In this document: positions 37,945-56,971 of the stretch, one piece after another
Layout: the number at the start of each line of letters is the position of its first letter
Numbering within the stretch: position 1 is the first letter of the stretch
Source of the DNA: Helicobacter sp. MIT 99-5507
GTDB taxonomy: Bacteria; Campylobacterota; Campylobacteria; Campylobacterales; Helicobacteraceae
Assembly: GCF_003364295.1 (NCBI RefSeq)
Contig: NZ_NXLO01000003.1
Span: forward strand, 124,001 to 188,000
Direction: 5' to 3'
DNA: 64,000 bases
The notes under the pieces: model-generated
Databases searched by the model: none
What the model was told of the DNA's origin: nothing
The model's input: the letters and a program-made list of their open reading frames with translations, nothing else
Translations under genes and position numbers: made by a program

Positions 37945-38694
37945 TTAAATATCTAGGATAATCTCTACAGGGCAATGATCGCTTCCATAAATCTCACTAT
38001 AAATATTAGCTTCTTTTAGATTATCTTTTAAAGAATTGGACAATAAAAAATAATCAATCCGCCAGCCAATATTTTTAGCACGAGAATTTGCCATATAAGA
38101 CCACCAAGTGTAAGCATCGCTTTTATCTGGATATAAATATCTATAACTATCAATAAATCCAGAATCTAATAAAATACTGAATTTTTCTCTCTCTTCTTTT
38201 GTAAAACCTGCATTTTTTGTATTTTGCTTTGGATTTTTTAAATCAATCTCTTTATGTGCAACATTTAAATCACCACATATAACAACAGGTTTTTTAAGCG
38301 ATAAAAGATAAGTTCTAAAATCATCTTCCCACTCCATTCTATAATCTAATCTAGTAAGTTCTCTTTGAGAATTTGGAGTATATACATTTACCAAATAAAA
38401 TTTATCAAATTCAAGTGTGATTACACGACCTTCATTGTCATGTTTATCAATATTAATACCATAAGATTGTGAGATTGGTTTTATCTTAGAGAGTATTAAA
38501 GTCCCAGAATAGCCCTTTTTGATGGCGCTATTCCAAAAACTATAATAATTAGGAAAATCAAAGCTAGATTGCTCTTGTTGCATTTTTGTTTCTTGAATGC
38601 AAAATAAATCAGAATCTACGCTATCAAAAAAATCTTGGAATCCTTTATTCATACAAGCACGAAGTCCATTAACATTCCAAGATATTAATTTCAT
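37945..38694 (-). CDS. xth: Exodeoxyribonuclease III (AP endonuclease)
   Basis: Base-excision-repair nuclease, 249 aa. Catalytic motifs: ISWNVNGLRA, CIQETKMQ (metal-binding Glu), CGDLNVAH (active Asp/Asn), GWRIDYFL and SDHCPVEI (active His). Three bases after the fusA stop, so it may be co-transcribed from the end of the ribosomal super-operon. The ribosome site within the fusA tail is weak (AAAGG, spaced 12). Confidence 0.95.
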   Translation of the reverse strand: MKLISWNVNGLRACMNKGFQDFFDSVDSDLFCIQETKMQQEQSSFDFPNYYSFWNSAIKKGYSGTLILSKIKPISQSYGINIDKHDNEGRVITLEFDKFYLVNVYTPNSQRELTRLDYRMEWEDDFRTYLLSLKKPVVICGDLNVAHKEIDLKNPKQNTKNAGFTKEEREKFSILLDSGFIDSYRYLYPDKSDAYTWWSYMANSRAKNIGWRIDYFLLSNSLKDNLKEANIYSEIYGSDHCPVEIILDI

Positions 38695-38697
38695 AAA

Positions 38698-40776
38698 TTA
38701 TGATTGCCTTTTTTCTATAATACCTTTTGCGATATTTGCAGGCACTTCACCATAGTGATCAAATTCCATGCTATAGCTTCCACGACCTTGAGTAGCAGAT
38801 CTTAAATCAGTAGAATATCCAAACATTTCAGCTAATGGAACAAAAGCATTAACTATTTTAATGCCCATTCTATCATCCATAGAATTAATTTGCCCTCTTC
38901 TTCTATTTAAATCACCTATAACATCACCCATATATTCTTCAGGAACTTCAACTTCAACCTTTGTAATAGGCTCTAACAATACAGGATTTGCACCTTTTGA
39001 TGCTTCTTTAAATGCCATTGATGCTGCGATTTTGAATGCCATTTCAGAACTATCAACATCATGATAACTACCATCATATAAAGTTACTTGAAAATCAACA
39101 ACTGGATATCCAGCCAATACACCAGTTTGCATTGCTTCTTGGATACCTTTATCAACTGCCGGAATATATTCTTTTGGAATAACACCGCCACTAATTTCAT
39201 TAATAAATTTATATCCACTACCTGGCTCTGTTGGCTCCATTTTGATAAATACATGACCATATTGACCTCTACCACCAGATTGTTTAGCATATTTGTATTC
39301 TTTTTGGATAGTAGATCTTATAGTTTCTCTAAATGCAACTTGTGGTTGTCCAACTTCTGCTTCAACTTTAAATTCTCTTTTCATTCTATCAACAATAATT
39401 TCTAAATGAAGCTCACCCATACCAGAAATGATTGTCTGTCCTGTTTCTTCATCAGTTTTTACTCTAAAGCTTGGATCTTCTTCAGCTAATTTTGCTAATG
39501 CTAAAGACATTTTTTCTTGGTCTGCTTTAGTTTTAGGCTCAACTGCAATCGAAATAACAGGATCTGGGAATTCCATTCTCTCTAAAATCACAGGATCTTT
39601 TTCAGAGCATAAAGTATCTCCTGTTAGCGTATCTTTTAAGCCAACAAATGCACATATTTCACCAGAATACACTTCTTTAATATCTTCTCTTTTATTAGAG
39701 TGCATTTTTAAAAGTCTTCCAACTCTTTCTTTAGTTTTCTTTGTAGAATTATAAACATAACTACCGCTCTCAATAGAGCCTCTATAAACTCTAACGAAAG
39801 TAAGCTGCCCTACAAATGGGTCTGTCATGATTTTAAATGCAAGTCCAGCAAATTCACCATCATCACCAGATTTTACTTGTATTTCTTTATCAGTTTTTGA
39901 ATCTATACCTCTAATATCTGCAACTTCTGTAGGAGATGGGAGATAATCAATAACTGCATCTAAAAGTGTTTGAACACCTTTATTTTTAAATGATGAACCA
40001 CAAAGCATAGGAACAATTGACATGCTAAGACAGCCAGCTTTTAGTCCTTTTTTAATCTCATCTTTGCTCAATTCCTCGCCATTTAGATATTTTTCCATTA
40101 AAACTTCATCTTGTTCTGCGGCTGCTTCAATCATCTTTTCTCTATATGTGCTAACAATCTCTTGCATATCATCTGGAATCTCTAAAATATCATATTTAGC
40201 GCCCATTGTTTCATCATTCCAAATATAGCTTTTCATCTCGACTAAATCAACTAAGCCTTTAAAACTATCTTCAGCACCAATTGGAAGTGCAATTGGCACT
40301 GGTCTTGATTTTAATCTTTGAGAAATTTGATTTTCAACATTATAAAAATTAGCACCGATTCTATCCATCTTATTTACAAATACTAATCTTGGCACGCCAT
40401 ATTTATTTGCCTGTCTCCAAACTGTTTCACTTTGTGGCTGCACACCACCAACAGAACAAAATACAGCTACAGCACCATCTAAAACTCTCATAGATCTTTC
40501 AACTTCTATTGTAAAATCAACATGCCCTGGAGTATCTATTAGATTGATTTGGTAATTTTTCCAAAAACAAGTTGTAGCAGCAGAAGTAATAGTAATACCT
40601 CTTTCTTTTTCTTGCTCCATCCAATCCATTGTAGCAGCACCATCATGAACTTCACCAATTTTATGGCTTACGCCTGTATAAAAAAGGATTCTCTCGGATG
40701 TAGTTGTTTTACCAGCATCAATATGAGCAGCAATTCCTATATTTCTTAACATATGTAAAGGAGTTTTTCTTGCCAT
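38698..40776 (-). CDS. fusA: Elongation factor G
   Basis: Translocation GTPase of translation. 692 aa from the ATG at 40776, which follows GGAG; a TTG four codons upstream is in frame but has no ribosome site. G motifs: [28 protein letters not shown]. The C-terminal [16 protein letters not shown] is typical. Last of the translation genes in the rpsL-rpsG-fusA block. tuf is not here but at the head of the cluster. Confidence 0.98.
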   Translation of the reverse strand: MARKTPLHMLRNIGIAAHIDAGKTTTSERILFYTGVSHKIGEVHDGAATMDWMEQEKERGITITSAATTCFWKNYQINLIDTPGHVDFTIEVERSMRVLDGAVAVFCSVGGVQPQSETVWRQANKYGVPRLVFVNKMDRIGANFYNVENQISQRLKSRPVPIALPIGAEDSFKGLVDLVEMKSYIWNDETMGAKYDILEIPDDMQEIVSTYREKMIEAAAEQDEVLMEKYLNGEELSKDEIKKGLKAGCLSMSIVPMLCGSSFKNKGVQTLLDAVIDYLPSPTEVADIRGIDSKTDKEIQVKSGDDGEFAGLAFKIMTDPFVGQLTFVRVYRGSIESGSYVYNSTKKTKERVGRLLKMHSNKREDIKEVYSGEICAFVGLKDTLTGDTLCSEKDPVILERMEFPDPVISIAVEPKTKADQEKMSLALAKLAEEDPSFRVKTDEETGQTIISGMGELHLEIIVDRMKREFKVEAEVGQPQVAFRETIRSTIQKEYKYAKQSGGRGQYGHVFIKMEPTEPGSGYKFINEISGGVIPKEYIPAVDKGIQEAMQTGVLAGYPVVDFQVTLYDGSYHDVDSSEMAFKIAASMAFKEASKGANPVLLEPITKVEVEVPEEYMGDVIGDLNRRRGQINSMDDRMGIKIVNAFVPLAEMFGYSTDLRSATQGRGSYSMEFDHYGEVPANIAKGIIEKRQS

Positions 40777-40788
40777 TTTATGCTCCAA

Positions 40789-41265
<477 letters not shown>

Positions 41266-41276
41266 TTATTTAAATT

Positions 41277-41663
41277 TTATTTCTTAGATTCTGCCTTTGC
41301 CCTTTTAGCACCATACTTACTTCTAGATACCGTTCTTTTAGCAACACCAGCTGTATCAAGAGCACCTCTAACTATATGATACTTAACACCTGGCAAGTCT
41401 TTAACTCTCCCACCTCTAACTAAAACAATAGAGTGCTCTTGCAAATTATGTCCCTCACCAGGAATATAGCTAATAACTTCTATTTTGCTTGTAAGTTTTA
41501 CTTTTGCAACTTTTCTTAAAGCTGAGTTAGGTTTTTTAGGTGAAGTTGTATAAACACGGGTACAAACACCTCTTCTTTGCGGACATTCCATCAAAGCTGG
41601 CGACTTTGATTGTTTAGAAATCTTTTTTCTTTCATTTCTTATTAACTGATTTATAGTTGGCAC
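41277..41663 (-). CDS. rpsL: Ribosomal protein S12
   Basis: 128 aa. Decoding-centre protein with the conserved [17 protein letters not shown] loop (both Lys at 43-44 are wild-type, consistent with streptomycin sensitivity at this locus) and [15 protein letters not shown]. First gene of the rpsL-rpsG-fusA block, downstream of the rpoBC terminator-like hairpin. Confidence 0.97.
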   Translation of the reverse strand: MPTINQLIRNERKKISKQSKSPALMECPQRRGVCTRVYTTSPKKPNSALRKVAKVKLTSKIEVISYIPGEGHNLQEHSIVLVRGGRVKDLPGVKYHIVRGALDTAGVAKRTVSRSKYGAKRAKAESKK

Positions 41664-41692
41664 TACTTCTCCTTATCAAAAAATTTAAAAAC

Positions 41693-41739
41693 GCTTATTT
41701 TATATAATAGAATCTTTGACTTATCTTAATAAAATAAGC
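41693..41739 (-). terminator. Terminator or attenuator between rpoBC and rpsL
   Basis: 11-bp inverted repeat (GCTTATTTTAT and ATAAAATAAGC) with a 25-base loop, 12 bases after the rpoBC stop. On the transcribed minus strand the stem is followed by GTTTTTAAATTTTTT. It should reduce read-through from rpoBC into rpsL; rpsL may have its own promoter in or near the loop. Confidence 0.6.
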
Positions 41740-41750
41740 AGACTATAAGT

Positions 41751-50420
<8,670 letters not shown>

Positions 50421-50518
50421 TCATAATAAGTAGTTTAGATTTCTTAAATATTCTAAAATTTAATTGAAATATCTAGAACAAAATATTTAGAATATTTAAA
50501 TATCTAGTATTAAAAATC

Positions 50519-50540
50519 ATTAGAAGCAAAAGCTTCTAAT
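50519..50540 (-). terminator. Attenuator hairpin between rplL and rpoBC
   Basis: Perfect 9-bp stem (ATTAGAAGC and GCTTCTAAT), loop TTTT on the minus strand, followed by GATTTTTAA. It lies 23 bases after the rplL stop. A partial terminator here would give more L10/L12 than polymerase, as is known at the same place in E. coli. The remainder of the 151-base gap carries two copies of TAGATATTT and AT-rich sequence that might hold a secondary promoter. Confidence 0.7.
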
Positions 50541-50562
50541 ATAACAAGCATATATAGTAGAT

Positions 50563-50940
50563 TTATTTAATCTCTACTTTTGCTCCAGCTTCTTCAAGTT
50601 TTTTCTTGATATTTTCTGCTTCCTCTTTACTTACACCTTCTTTCAATGTATGAGGAACTTGCTCTGTTGCATCTTTCGCTTCTTTTAATCCAAGACCTGT
50701 AACTTCTCTTACGACTTTAATTACATTGATTTTCTTATCACCACTATCTGTGATAACAACACTAAATTCAGTTTTTTCTTCAGCTGCCGCACCAGCACCA
50801 ACTGCCGCACCAGCACCAGCAACAACAGTTGGAGCTGCACTAACACCAAATTTTTCTTCAAATTCTTTTACTAATTCTGATAATTCTAATACTGATAAAT
50901 TAGAAATAAATTCTAAAACATCTTCTTTTGTTATAGCCAT
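50563..50940 (-). CDS. rplL: Ribosomal protein L7/L12
   Basis: 125 aa. N-terminal dimerisation domain, Ala/Gly-rich hinge (about residues 37-54) and C-terminal factor-binding domain with [20 protein letters not shown]. Stalk protein recruiting translation GTPases. TAGGAG ribosome site, 31 bases after rplJ. Confidence 0.98.
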   Translation of the reverse strand: MAITKEDVLEFISNLSVLELSELVKEFEEKFGVSAAPTVVAGAGAAVGAGAAAEEKTEFSVVITDSGDKKINVIKVVREVTGLGLKEAKDATEQVPHTLKEGVSKEEAENIKKKLEEAGAKVEIK

Positions 50941-50971
50941 TTTTGTCTCCTAAATATTATTTTATAAAAAA

Positions 50972-51448
50972 TTAAGCTTCTTTGCTTTTTCTTAAATTAT
51001 CCAATCCTGTTACAAAATATCTTGCTGGAGCAGTCCATACAGATAATAACATACCTATTAATTCTTCTTTACTTGGTAATTTAGAAATTGATTCTATATG
51101 TTTAGAATCTACTACTTTACCATCAAAAAAACCAGCTTTAATAACAAATTTTTCTTTATTTGCATCTGCAAATTTTTGAGCACTTTTAGATAGAGCTATT
51201 TGATCTTTACCCCATAAAAAGATATTTGTATCTTTTAATGCAATACCTTCTATATTAGCATTTTTAAATGCAATACTTGCTAATTTATTTTTGATAACTT
51301 GAACTTTAGCACTACATTGCAAAGCATTTTTTCTTAATACTTGCAATTCTCTTACACTAAGCCCTTTATAATCACAAATAATAATATTAGAATCCAAAAA
51401 GCTAGAACTAAGTTGCTCAATAAGTTTTGCCTTATCTTGCTTTGTCAT
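50972..51448 (-). CDS. rplJ: Ribosomal protein L10
   Basis: 158 aa. N-terminal RNA-binding domain ([16 protein letters not shown] near 25-40) and C-terminal helix for L12 dimers. In many bacteria L10-L12 represses its own mRNA by binding the leader; the 96-base gap just upstream has the structure expected for such a site. Ribosome site AAGGAGG. Confidence 0.96.
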   Translation of the reverse strand: MTKQDKAKLIEQLSSSFLDSNIIICDYKGLSVRELQVLRKNALQCSAKVQVIKNKLASIAFKNANIEGIALKDTNIFLWGKDQIALSKSAQKFADANKEKFVIKAGFFDGKVVDSKHIESISKLPSKEELIGMLLSVWTAPARYFVTGLDNLRKSKEA

Positions 51449-51544
51449 ATTTCCTCCTTTCAGACTAACCTATACAAGGACTTTATAAAATATAAAGAAT
51501 TAAGAAGAATCCCTTGTAGTCTTCAGTCTAAGATAAAGACTATC
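51449..51544 (-). promoter_or_regulatory. L10-type autoregulatory leader
   Basis: Between rplA and rplJ. Long-range complementary arms lie at 51510-51529 and 51462-51480 (AGACT...CTACAAGG with CCTTGTA...AGTCT). They enclose a 7-bp hairpin at 51481-51497 (CTTTATA, three bases, TATAAAG). The layout matches the L10 leader, which binds the L10-L12 complex; the match is by arrangement, not by a covariance search. Confidence 0.6.
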
Positions 51545-52246
51545 TTATTTAATATCAATCAATTCTTGAGAATCTATCTCTAAAGATGGACTCATTGTCA
51601 AAGATATAAATGTTTTTCTAATGTATTTACCTTTTGTACTAGCAGGTTTTAATTTATTGATAGTTTTTACTAACTCAACTAGATTATCTTTGATTTTATT
51701 TGCTTCAAAGCTAGCTTTACCAAGTGGAGCATGAATATTGCCTTTTTTATCAACTCTGAAATTAACTTGACCACTTTTTGCATTACTAACAGCTTTAGCG
51801 ACATCTAATGTTACAGTTCCAGTTTTTGGATTTGGCATTAATCCCTTTGGACCTAGAATCTTACCAACTTTACCAACCATAGCCATCATATCTGGAGTAG
51901 CAATAATCATATCAAAGTTTAAATTACCATTTTTAATTTCTTCAACAAGATCATCATCACCTACGATATCAGCACCAGCATTTTTTGCTTCATCAGCTTT
52001 TATACCTTTAGCAAAAACAGCAACTCTCACTGCCTTACCTGTTCCATGAGGTAAAACAACAGCACCTCTAATCATTTGATCAGCATGTCTTGGATCAACA
52101 CCAAGTTTCATAGCAATCTCAACAGTCTCATCAAATTTTGCAGAAGCTAATGACTTAACTAAAGTAGTAGCACTATCTAAATCATAAATTTTACCCTTCT
52201 CTATTTTTGTTTGAAGGTTTTGCAATCTTTTAGCAATTTTTTTCAT
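51545..52246 (-). CDS. rplA: Ribosomal protein L1
   Basis: 233 aa from the ATG at 52246, which follows GGGAG; an in-frame TTG at 52258 is upstream but overlaps that site. Conserved [23 protein letters not shown] and [20 protein letters not shown]-type segments are present. Binds 23S rRNA at the L1 stalk and in other bacteria represses the rplK-rplA mRNA. Confidence 0.97.
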   Translation of the reverse strand: MKKIAKRLQNLQTKIEKGKIYDLDSATTLVKSLASAKFDETVEIAMKLGVDPRHADQMIRGAVVLPHGTGKAVRVAVFAKGIKADEAKNAGADIVGDDDLVEEIKNGNLNFDMIIATPDMMAMVGKVGKILGPKGLMPNPKTGTVTLDVAKAVSNAKSGQVNFRVDKKGNIHAPLGKASFEANKIKDNLVELVKTINKLKPASTKGKYIRKTFISLTMSPSLEIDSQELIDIK

Positions 52247-52263
52247 AATAACTCCCAAAAATA

Positions 52264-52689
52264 TTAATCAACTATTTCTATGCCCATGCTTCTAGCACTA
52301 CCAGAAACAATTTTCTTAGCAGCCTCTAAATCATTAGCATTTAAATCTTCCATTTTTAACTTTGCAATAGATTCAACTTGACTTTTAGTAAGCTTTCCTA
52401 TCTTATTTTTCAAAGGATTATCAGATCCCTTTTTAATATTAGCCTCTTTTTTTATTAAATCTGTAACCGGTGGCTTCTTTGTAACAAAGCTAAAACTTTT
52501 ATCTTGATAAACAGTGATAATAACAGGGATATTAAAATCTCCCATATCTTTTGTTTTTTCATTAAAAGCTTTACAAAATTCCATAATATTTACACCTCTT
52601 TGTCCAAGAGCTGGACCAACTGGTGGTGATGGATTAGCCTTACCTGCTGGAATCTGAAGTTTTAATTCGCCTACCACTTTTTTTGCCAT
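52264..52689 (-). CDS. rplK: Ribosomal protein L11
   Basis: 141 aa, the usual length. [25 protein letters not shown] near residues 17-41 and the C-terminal [10 protein letters not shown] are typical. Part of the GTPase-associated centre. TAAGGAG ribosome site; 17 bases before rplA. Confidence 0.98.
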   Translation of the reverse strand: MAKKVVGELKLQIPAGKANPSPPVGPALGQRGVNIMEFCKAFNEKTKDMGDFNIPVIITVYQDKSFSFVTKKPPVTDLIKKEANIKKGSDNPLKNKIGKLTKSQVESIAKLKMEDLNANDLEAAKKIVSGSARSMGIEIVD

Positions 52690-52700
52690 TATTACTCTCC

Positions 52701-53231
52701 TTAAACTATTTTTTCTACTTGAGAATCTGAAATCTCAATTGGTGTATTCCTACCAAAAATAGAAATATTTAACTTTAATTTTCTATGCTCCATATCATAT
52801 TCTTCAACTGTTGCAGTAAAATTTAAAAATGCTCCATCAATAATACGAACAAATTCACCAGGAGAAAAAGATACTTTTGGCTTTGGAGCAGCACGATTAG
52901 TAATCTTTTCTAAAATTAGTTCTATATCTTTTTCACTAAGTGGCGTTGGCTTCTTTGACTCACCAATAAAACGTCCTACTCTAGGCAATGATTGTATCAT
53001 ATGCCATAACTCTGTATTTAAATCTATTTTTATAAATACATAGCCTGGATATAGACTTCTTGCAGTTATTTTTCGCTTATTATTTTTAAACTCTACTATA
53101 TCTTCTGTGGGCACAACTATCTGTTCCATCTTATCTAGCATTTTAGTTTCACGAAGTAGATTCTCAATTGCTAGTTTTACTGACTTTTCACTACCAGAAT
53201 ATGTTTGAATTGCATACCATTCTAACGCCAT
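52701..53231 (-). CDS. nusG: Transcription elongation factor NusG
   Basis: 176 aa. N-terminal NGN domain ([26 protein letters not shown]) binding polymerase and C-terminal KOW domain ([24 protein letters not shown]) linking to Rho or ribosome. 12 bases after secE. AAAAGG ribosome site. Confidence 0.97.
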   Translation of the reverse strand: MALEWYAIQTYSGSEKSVKLAIENLLRETKMLDKMEQIVVPTEDIVEFKNNKRKITARSLYPGYVFIKIDLNTELWHMIQSLPRVGRFIGESKKPTPLSEKDIELILEKITNRAAPKPKVSFSPGEFVRIIDGAFLNFTATVEEYDMEHRKLKLNISIFGRNTPIEISDSQVEKIV

Positions 53232-53243
53232 AATAAGCCTTTT

Positions 53244-53423
53244 CTATAAAATGCTAGAAGCAATAGTGCCAAAAATAACACCAATTAACGATAAAAATAA
53301 AGCAATAACACTAACAACAACAAGGACAGATATAGAAGCATTTCGAATCTGCTCTTTAGTTGGAAAAATCACCTTATCTAATTCTTCTCTTGCCATTCTA
53401 TAAAATACAAATAGCCTTTTCAT
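53244..53423 (-). CDS. secE: Preprotein translocase subunit SecE
   Basis: 59 aa, below the usual size cutoff for gene finding. The N terminus MKRLFVFYRMAREELDKVIFP is amphipathic and ends in the conserved KVxxPT-like segment. One membrane helix follows (about residues 31-55). This is the single-span type, without the two extra helices of E. coli SecE. It is the clamp of the SecYEG channel. Position between tRNA-Trp and nusG is the classic one. Confidence 0.95.
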   Translation of the reverse strand: MKRLFVFYRMAREELDKVIFPTKEQIRNASISVLVVVSVIALFLSLIGVIFGTIASSIL

Positions 53424-53499
53424 TAACTCTCCAAATCAATCTATTGAAAACATATAGTTGTATCCACAATATCTATATAATAAATATATAAAAATCAAA

Positions 53500-53575
53500 T
53501 GGCAGGCCAGGAGGGACTCGAACCCCCAACAGGCGGTTTTGGAGACCGCTGCTCTACCATTGGAGCTACTGACCT
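53500..53575 (-). tRNA. trnW: tRNA-Trp (CCA)
   Basis: Full cloverleaf on the minus strand with encoded 3' CCA. Acceptor AGGTCAG pairs with CTGGCCT; anticodon stem GCGGT/ACCGC with loop CTCCAAA gives anticodon CCA. Lies between rpmG and secE. Confidence 0.97.
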
Positions 53576-53578
53576 AAA

Positions 53579-53606
53579 ATGTATAAGGGAATATTTCCTT
53601 ATACAT
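53579..53606 (-). terminator. Hairpin between rpmG and tRNA-Trp
   Basis: 10-bp perfect outer stem (ATGTATAAGG and CCTTATACAT), extended by weak pairs. It starts two bases after the rpmG stop and ends three bases before the tRNA. No long T run follows, so it may guide RNA processing that frees the tRNA rather than stop transcription. Confidence 0.5.
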
Positions 53607-53608
53607 TT

Positions 53609-53767
53609 TTAACTCTTAAGCTTTACCTCTTTATGAATAGTATGTTTATTCAATCTAGGACAAAATTTCTTGAGCTCCAGTTTTTCTACATTTGTTTTAG
53701 CATTTTTTGTAGTGCTATAATTTATATCACCACACTCAACACATTTCAATCCAACTTTTATCTTCAT
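53609..53767 (-). CDS. rpmG: Ribosomal protein L33
   Basis: 52 aa ([19 protein letters not shown]...). The first zinc pair CVEC is intact, but the second pair is reduced to one Cys (FCPRLNKHT), so a four-Cys zinc ribbon cannot form. This half-lost state is, as I recall it, shared by Helicobacter L33. Conserved [17 protein letters not shown] is present. 12 bases downstream of tuf. Confidence 0.95.
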   Translation of the reverse strand: MKIKVGLKCVECGDINYSTTKNAKTNVEKLELKKFCPRLNKHTIHKEVKLKS

Positions 53768-53779
53768 AAAGCACTTTCC

Positions 53780-54979
53780 TTATTGAAGTATTTTAGTTAC
53801 AACACCAGCACCAACTGTTCTACCACCCTCACGAATAGCAAATCTAGTTCCTTCCTCAAGAGCAATTGGATTTATAAGCTCAACTGTGATTTTAATATTA
53901 TCACCTGGCATAACCATTTCTACATTATCAGGTAAAGCAATAGAACCAGTTACATCTGTAGTTCTAACATAGAATTGTGGCCTATACCCATTAAAAAATG
54001 GTGTATGTCGTCCGCCTTCATCTTTTGATAAAACATACACTTCACCTTCAAACTTAGTATGTGGAGTGATTGAACCTGGCTTACAAAGAACCATACCTCT
54101 TTCAACTTCTTCTTTCTTAGTTCCTCTTAGAAGAACACCTACATTATCACCAGCTTCACCCTTATCTAGTTCTTTTCTAAACATTTCAACGCCAGTAACT
54201 GTAGTTTTTTGAGTATCTCTAACACCAACAATCTCTACTTCATCACCTACTTTTACAACACCTCTTTCGATTCTTCCTGTTACAACAGTTCCACGCCCAG
54301 CAATAGAAAATACATCTTCAACAGGCATTAAGAAAGTTTTTTCAGTATCTCTTTGTGGAGTTGGGATATAAGCATCAACTTCAGCCATTAATTTTAGAAT
54401 CTTTTCACCCCACTCACCAACTTGTCCTGTTTTTGCTTCTTCTAAAGCTTTTAGTGCAGAACCAGCTACTATTGGTGTATCATCACCTGGAAATTCATAT
54501 TTGCTTAATAATTCTCTAACTTCCATTTCAACAAGCTCTAATAATTCAGCATCATCAACCATATCTTGTTTATTTAAGAAAACAACGATATATGGAACAC
54601 CAACTTGTCTTGAAAGTAGAATATGCTCTCTAGTTTGTGGCATAGGACCATCAGCAGCAGATACAACAAGAATAGCACCATCCATTTGAGCTGCACCAGT
54701 AATCATATTTTTTACATAGTCAGCATGTCCTGGACAATCCACATGCGCATAGTGACGATTTTCTGTTTCATACTCAATGTGAGAAGTTGCGATTGTAATA
54801 CCTCTTTCTTTTTCTTCAGGGGCATTATCTATATTGTCATAATCTTTTAATTCAGCAAGACCTTTTAATGACAAAACAGCAGAAATAGCTGCACTTAGTG
54901 TTGTTTTACCATGATCGACATGCCCAATTGTTCCAACATTAACATGTGGTTTATTTTTAACAAATTTTTCTTTTGCCAT
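53780..54979 (-). CDS. tuf: Elongation factor Tu
   Basis: 399 aa from the ATG at 54979, preceded by GGAGAAAAAAC. The open frame runs further upstream through tRNA-Thr, but that part is not protein. G motifs: [28 protein letters not shown]. Delivers aminoacyl-tRNA to the ribosome. Encoded directly behind four tRNA genes, as in the tufB operon of enterobacteria. Confidence 0.99.
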   Translation of the reverse strand: MAKEKFVKNKPHVNVGTIGHVDHGKTTLSAAISAVLSLKGLAELKDYDNIDNAPEEKERGITIATSHIEYETENRHYAHVDCPGHADYVKNMITGAAQMDGAILVVSAADGPMPQTREHILLSRQVGVPYIVVFLNKQDMVDDAELLELVEMEVRELLSKYEFPGDDTPIVAGSALKALEEAKTGQVGEWGEKILKLMAEVDAYIPTPQRDTEKTFLMPVEDVFSIAGRGTVVTGRIERGVVKVGDEVEIVGVRDTQKTTVTGVEMFRKELDKGEAGDNVGVLLRGTKKEEVERGMVLCKPGSITPHTKFEGEVYVLSKDEGGRHTPFFNGYRPQFYVRTTDVTGSIALPDNVEMVMPGDNIKITVELINPIALEEGTRFAIREGGRTVGAGVVTKILQ

Positions 54980-55012
54980 GTTTTTTCTCCTTATTAAATT
55001 TACATAAAAAAC

Positions 55013-55087
<75 letters not shown>

Positions 55088-55170
55088 ATACTAAAAAATA
55101 TTTGGAAACTTTGAAAATATTATAACGAAGCGTTCAACATTTCAGCTCCCAGAATATATACTAATCTTTT

Positions 55171-55247
55171 TGGAGCGGGAGACGGGGCTCGAACCCGCGA
55201 CCCTCAGCTTGGAAGGCTGATGCTCTAGCCAACTGAGCTACTCCCGC
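55171..55247 (-). tRNA. trnG: tRNA-Gly (TCC)
   Basis: Cloverleaf with acceptor GCGGGAG, anticodon stem TCAGC/GCTGA and loop CTTCCAA, giving anticodon TCC (codons GGA and GGG). 3' CCA encoded. Confidence 0.97.
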
Positions 55248-55266
55248 ATCACTCATATTTAAACAA

Positions 55267-55352
<86 letters not shown>

Positions 55353-55402
55353 CAAAAATATTAAAACTGGTAACACACTGATAAAATATAAATTAAAGTG
55401 TA

Positions 55403-55478
55403 TGGAGCTGGTTAAGGGACTTGAACCCCCGGCCTGCTGCTTACAAGGCAGCTGCTCTACCAACTGAGCTAAACCAGC
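55403..55478 (-). tRNA. trnT: tRNA-Thr (TGT)
   Basis: First gene of the cluster. Acceptor GCTGGTT/AACCAGC, anticodon stem GCTGC/GCAGC and loop CTTGTAA, giving anticodon TGT (codon ACA and others by wobble). 3' CCA encoded. Confidence 0.97.
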
Positions 55479-55497
55479 ATAGAATCTAAAAGTCTGT

Positions 55498-55527
55498 ATT
55501 CTATCAAAATAGTTTTATAAATGTCAA
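55498..55527 (-). promoter_or_regulatory. Strong promoter of the tRNA-tuf-rpo cluster
   Basis: On the minus strand TTGACA (55527-55522) and TAGAAT (55503-55498) are separated by 18 bases. Transcription would start near 55490, about 12 bases before the first tRNA. A consensus -35 is rare in this phylum and fits a very highly expressed operon. Confidence 0.7.
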
Positions 55528-55635
55528 TAACAAAATATCTTTAATGAAATATGTATCATCTTTTATTGCTTTTAAGCAGAAACTTTTAAAAAAAGTAGAT
55601 TACTGTTTTAATTACATATATAAAAGGAGATTCTG

Positions 55636-55746
55636 ATGCATAACCCTATATGGAGTGCAGTTGGGATTATGCTGTTCATTGTTTTATCGGTAAAATTTTG
55701 GTGGTTATGGTTGATTTTATTGTTTTATTTATTGCATATATTGTGA
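55636..55746 (+). CDS. 36-residue membrane peptide, unknown function
   Basis: MHNPIWSAVGIMLF followed by a Trp- and Leu-rich stretch (KFWWLWLILLFYLLHIL). Almost the whole chain is one or two hydrophobic segments. Support for a real gene: a strong ribosome site AAAGGAGA seven bases before the ATG, hydrophobicity throughout, and a good hairpin terminator 21 bases after the stop. It has its own 5' region, divergent from the tRNA-tuf promoter. It could be an oxidase-associated small subunit or a toxin-like peptide, but I do not recognise it. Confidence 0.6.
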   Translation: MHNPIWSAVGIMLFIVLSVKFWWLWLILLFYLLHIL

Positions 55747-55767
55747 TACGAATTTTAACTTTTTCCT

Positions 55768-55790
55768 AAAGACACCTTATTGGTGTCTTT
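55768..55790. terminator. Bidirectional hairpin terminator
   Basis: Perfect 9-bp stem AAAGACACC/GGTGTCTTT with loop TTATT between the 36-residue gene (plus) and the peroxidase gene (minus). Short T-rich flanks on both sides suit termination in both directions. Confidence 0.7.
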
Positions 55791-55794
55791 AATT

Positions 55795-56817
55795 CTATTG
55801 AAACTCTGGCTTTGGTGTATCTAGAGTTTGTGCTGGAAGCATAGGATAGATTATCTCTGGCTTTGTTCCTGTTAGAGAATTGAAAAATGTTTCTATCTTT
55901 TTTGCTTCTCCATCGCTTATTTCAACCCCTAATTGAATGCTTGCCATTTCTTTTATAGCATCTTTTACATCCCAATATTGACCATTATGGAAATATGGCA
56001 TAGTTTCTAGTATATTCCTTAATGTAGGTGTTTTTACCATGCCATCTTTATTGCCACTAAATCCACCAACATTTGCAAATTTATATTCTTTTGCAACTCC
56101 AAGTGGTTGCAGTGTTCCACCTAAGTTTATATCATTATGACAAGCAACACAACCTTTATCTATAAACAATTCTAGTCCCTCTTGTTCTTGTGTGCTTAAA
56201 GCCTTAGTATTACCGCGTAAAAAATCATCATATCTAGATGGTGTAACTAAAGTTTTTTCAAATATAGCAATAGTGTCTGCAATAATATCAAAATCGATTT
56301 TTACATTATTACCATAAGCTTTTTTAAATGCTATTACATATTCTGGTATGGAAGTAATTTTTGCAATTATGACTTCTGGCTTTGCATTCATCTCTGGTGC
56401 AGCCTGCATAGGACCTTTTGCTTGATCTTGAAGGTGAGCACTTCTTCCATCCCAAAATTGTGATGAATTAAATACTGAGTTATAAACCGTTGGTGAATTT
56501 AAATGTTGTAGATTCATAGTCCATTTATGCCCAATAGCAGCAGGAACAACATCTGTTCCACCTAAGCCCAAATTATGACAAGTATTACAAGAAATTAAAT
56601 TAGAACTTGAGATTCTAGGGTCAAAATATAATTTTTTTCCTAATTCAATTTTTAATTGATTTTGTTTAGTATTACCTGTAATTTTGTCAAGTTCAGCACC
56701 AGTTGGCATAGGTTTTAACCCTGAATCTAATGCTTTTTTTACTAAATCTCCTCCACTGGCACCAAATGCAATTGTTGCCCCAAATAACATTGAACTAACC
56801 ATGATAGCAATTTTCAT
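55795..56817 (-). CDS. ccp: Di-haem cytochrome c peroxidase
   Basis: 340 aa. A signal peptide (about 1-19) directs it to the periplasm. Two c-haem motifs, CNTCH near residue 78 and CVACH near 223, belong to the low- and high-potential haems of the MauG/CcpA family. Reduces H2O2 using cytochrome c, both detoxifying peroxide and accepting respiratory electrons. TAGGAGG ribosome site five bases from the ATG. Confidence 0.95.
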   Translation of the reverse strand: MKIAIMVSSMLFGATIAFGASGGDLVKKALDSGLKPMPTGAELDKITGNTKQNQLKIELGKKLYFDPRISSSNLISCNTCHNLGLGGTDVVPAAIGHKWTMNLQHLNSPTVYNSVFNSSQFWDGRSAHLQDQAKGPMQAAPEMNAKPEVIIAKITSIPEYVIAFKKAYGNNVKIDFDIIADTIAIFEKTLVTPSRYDDFLRGNTKALSTQEQEGLELFIDKGCVACHNDINLGGTLQPLGVAKEYKFANVGGFSGNKDGMVKTPTLRNILETMPYFHNGQYWDVKDAIKEMASIQLGVEISDGEAKKIETFFNSLTGTKPEIIYPMLPAQTLDTPKPEFQ

Positions 56818-56848
56818 ACTAACCTCCTACTTTAAAAAAATAATTTAT

Positions 56849-56854
56849 ATTATA
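56849..56854 (-). promoter_or_regulatory. -10 element of the peroxidase promoter
   Basis: TATAAT on the minus strand, placing transcription start near 56842 and a leader of about 25 bases. No -35. An inverted repeat lies 17 bases further upstream (56871-56898). Confidence 0.45.
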
Positions 56855-56870
56855 TATTTTTTTATTACTT

Positions 56871-56898
56871 AAAATAATTAAATAAAATAAATTATTTT
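56871..56898. promoter_or_regulatory. AT-rich dyad upstream of the peroxidase gene
   Basis: AAAATAATT, ten bases, AATTATTTT: a perfect 9-bp inverted repeat in the 154-base divergent gap between ccp and fliQ, just upstream of the ccp -10. The spacing recalls metal- or peroxide-responsive operators (Fur, PerR, NikR types in this phylum), but none can be assigned by eye. Confidence 0.35.
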
Positions 56899-56971
56899 TT
56901 TAAGAAAGTAGAAATATTATTTTGTTAAGATTCCAAATATTTACAAAATTTAAATCAAAGATTCATAAAAA

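Noticed and set aside
39428-39754. 108-codon plus-strand frame inside fusA
   Set aside because: Antisense shadow of a conserved gene, as are the other plus-strand frames across fusA and rpoBC.
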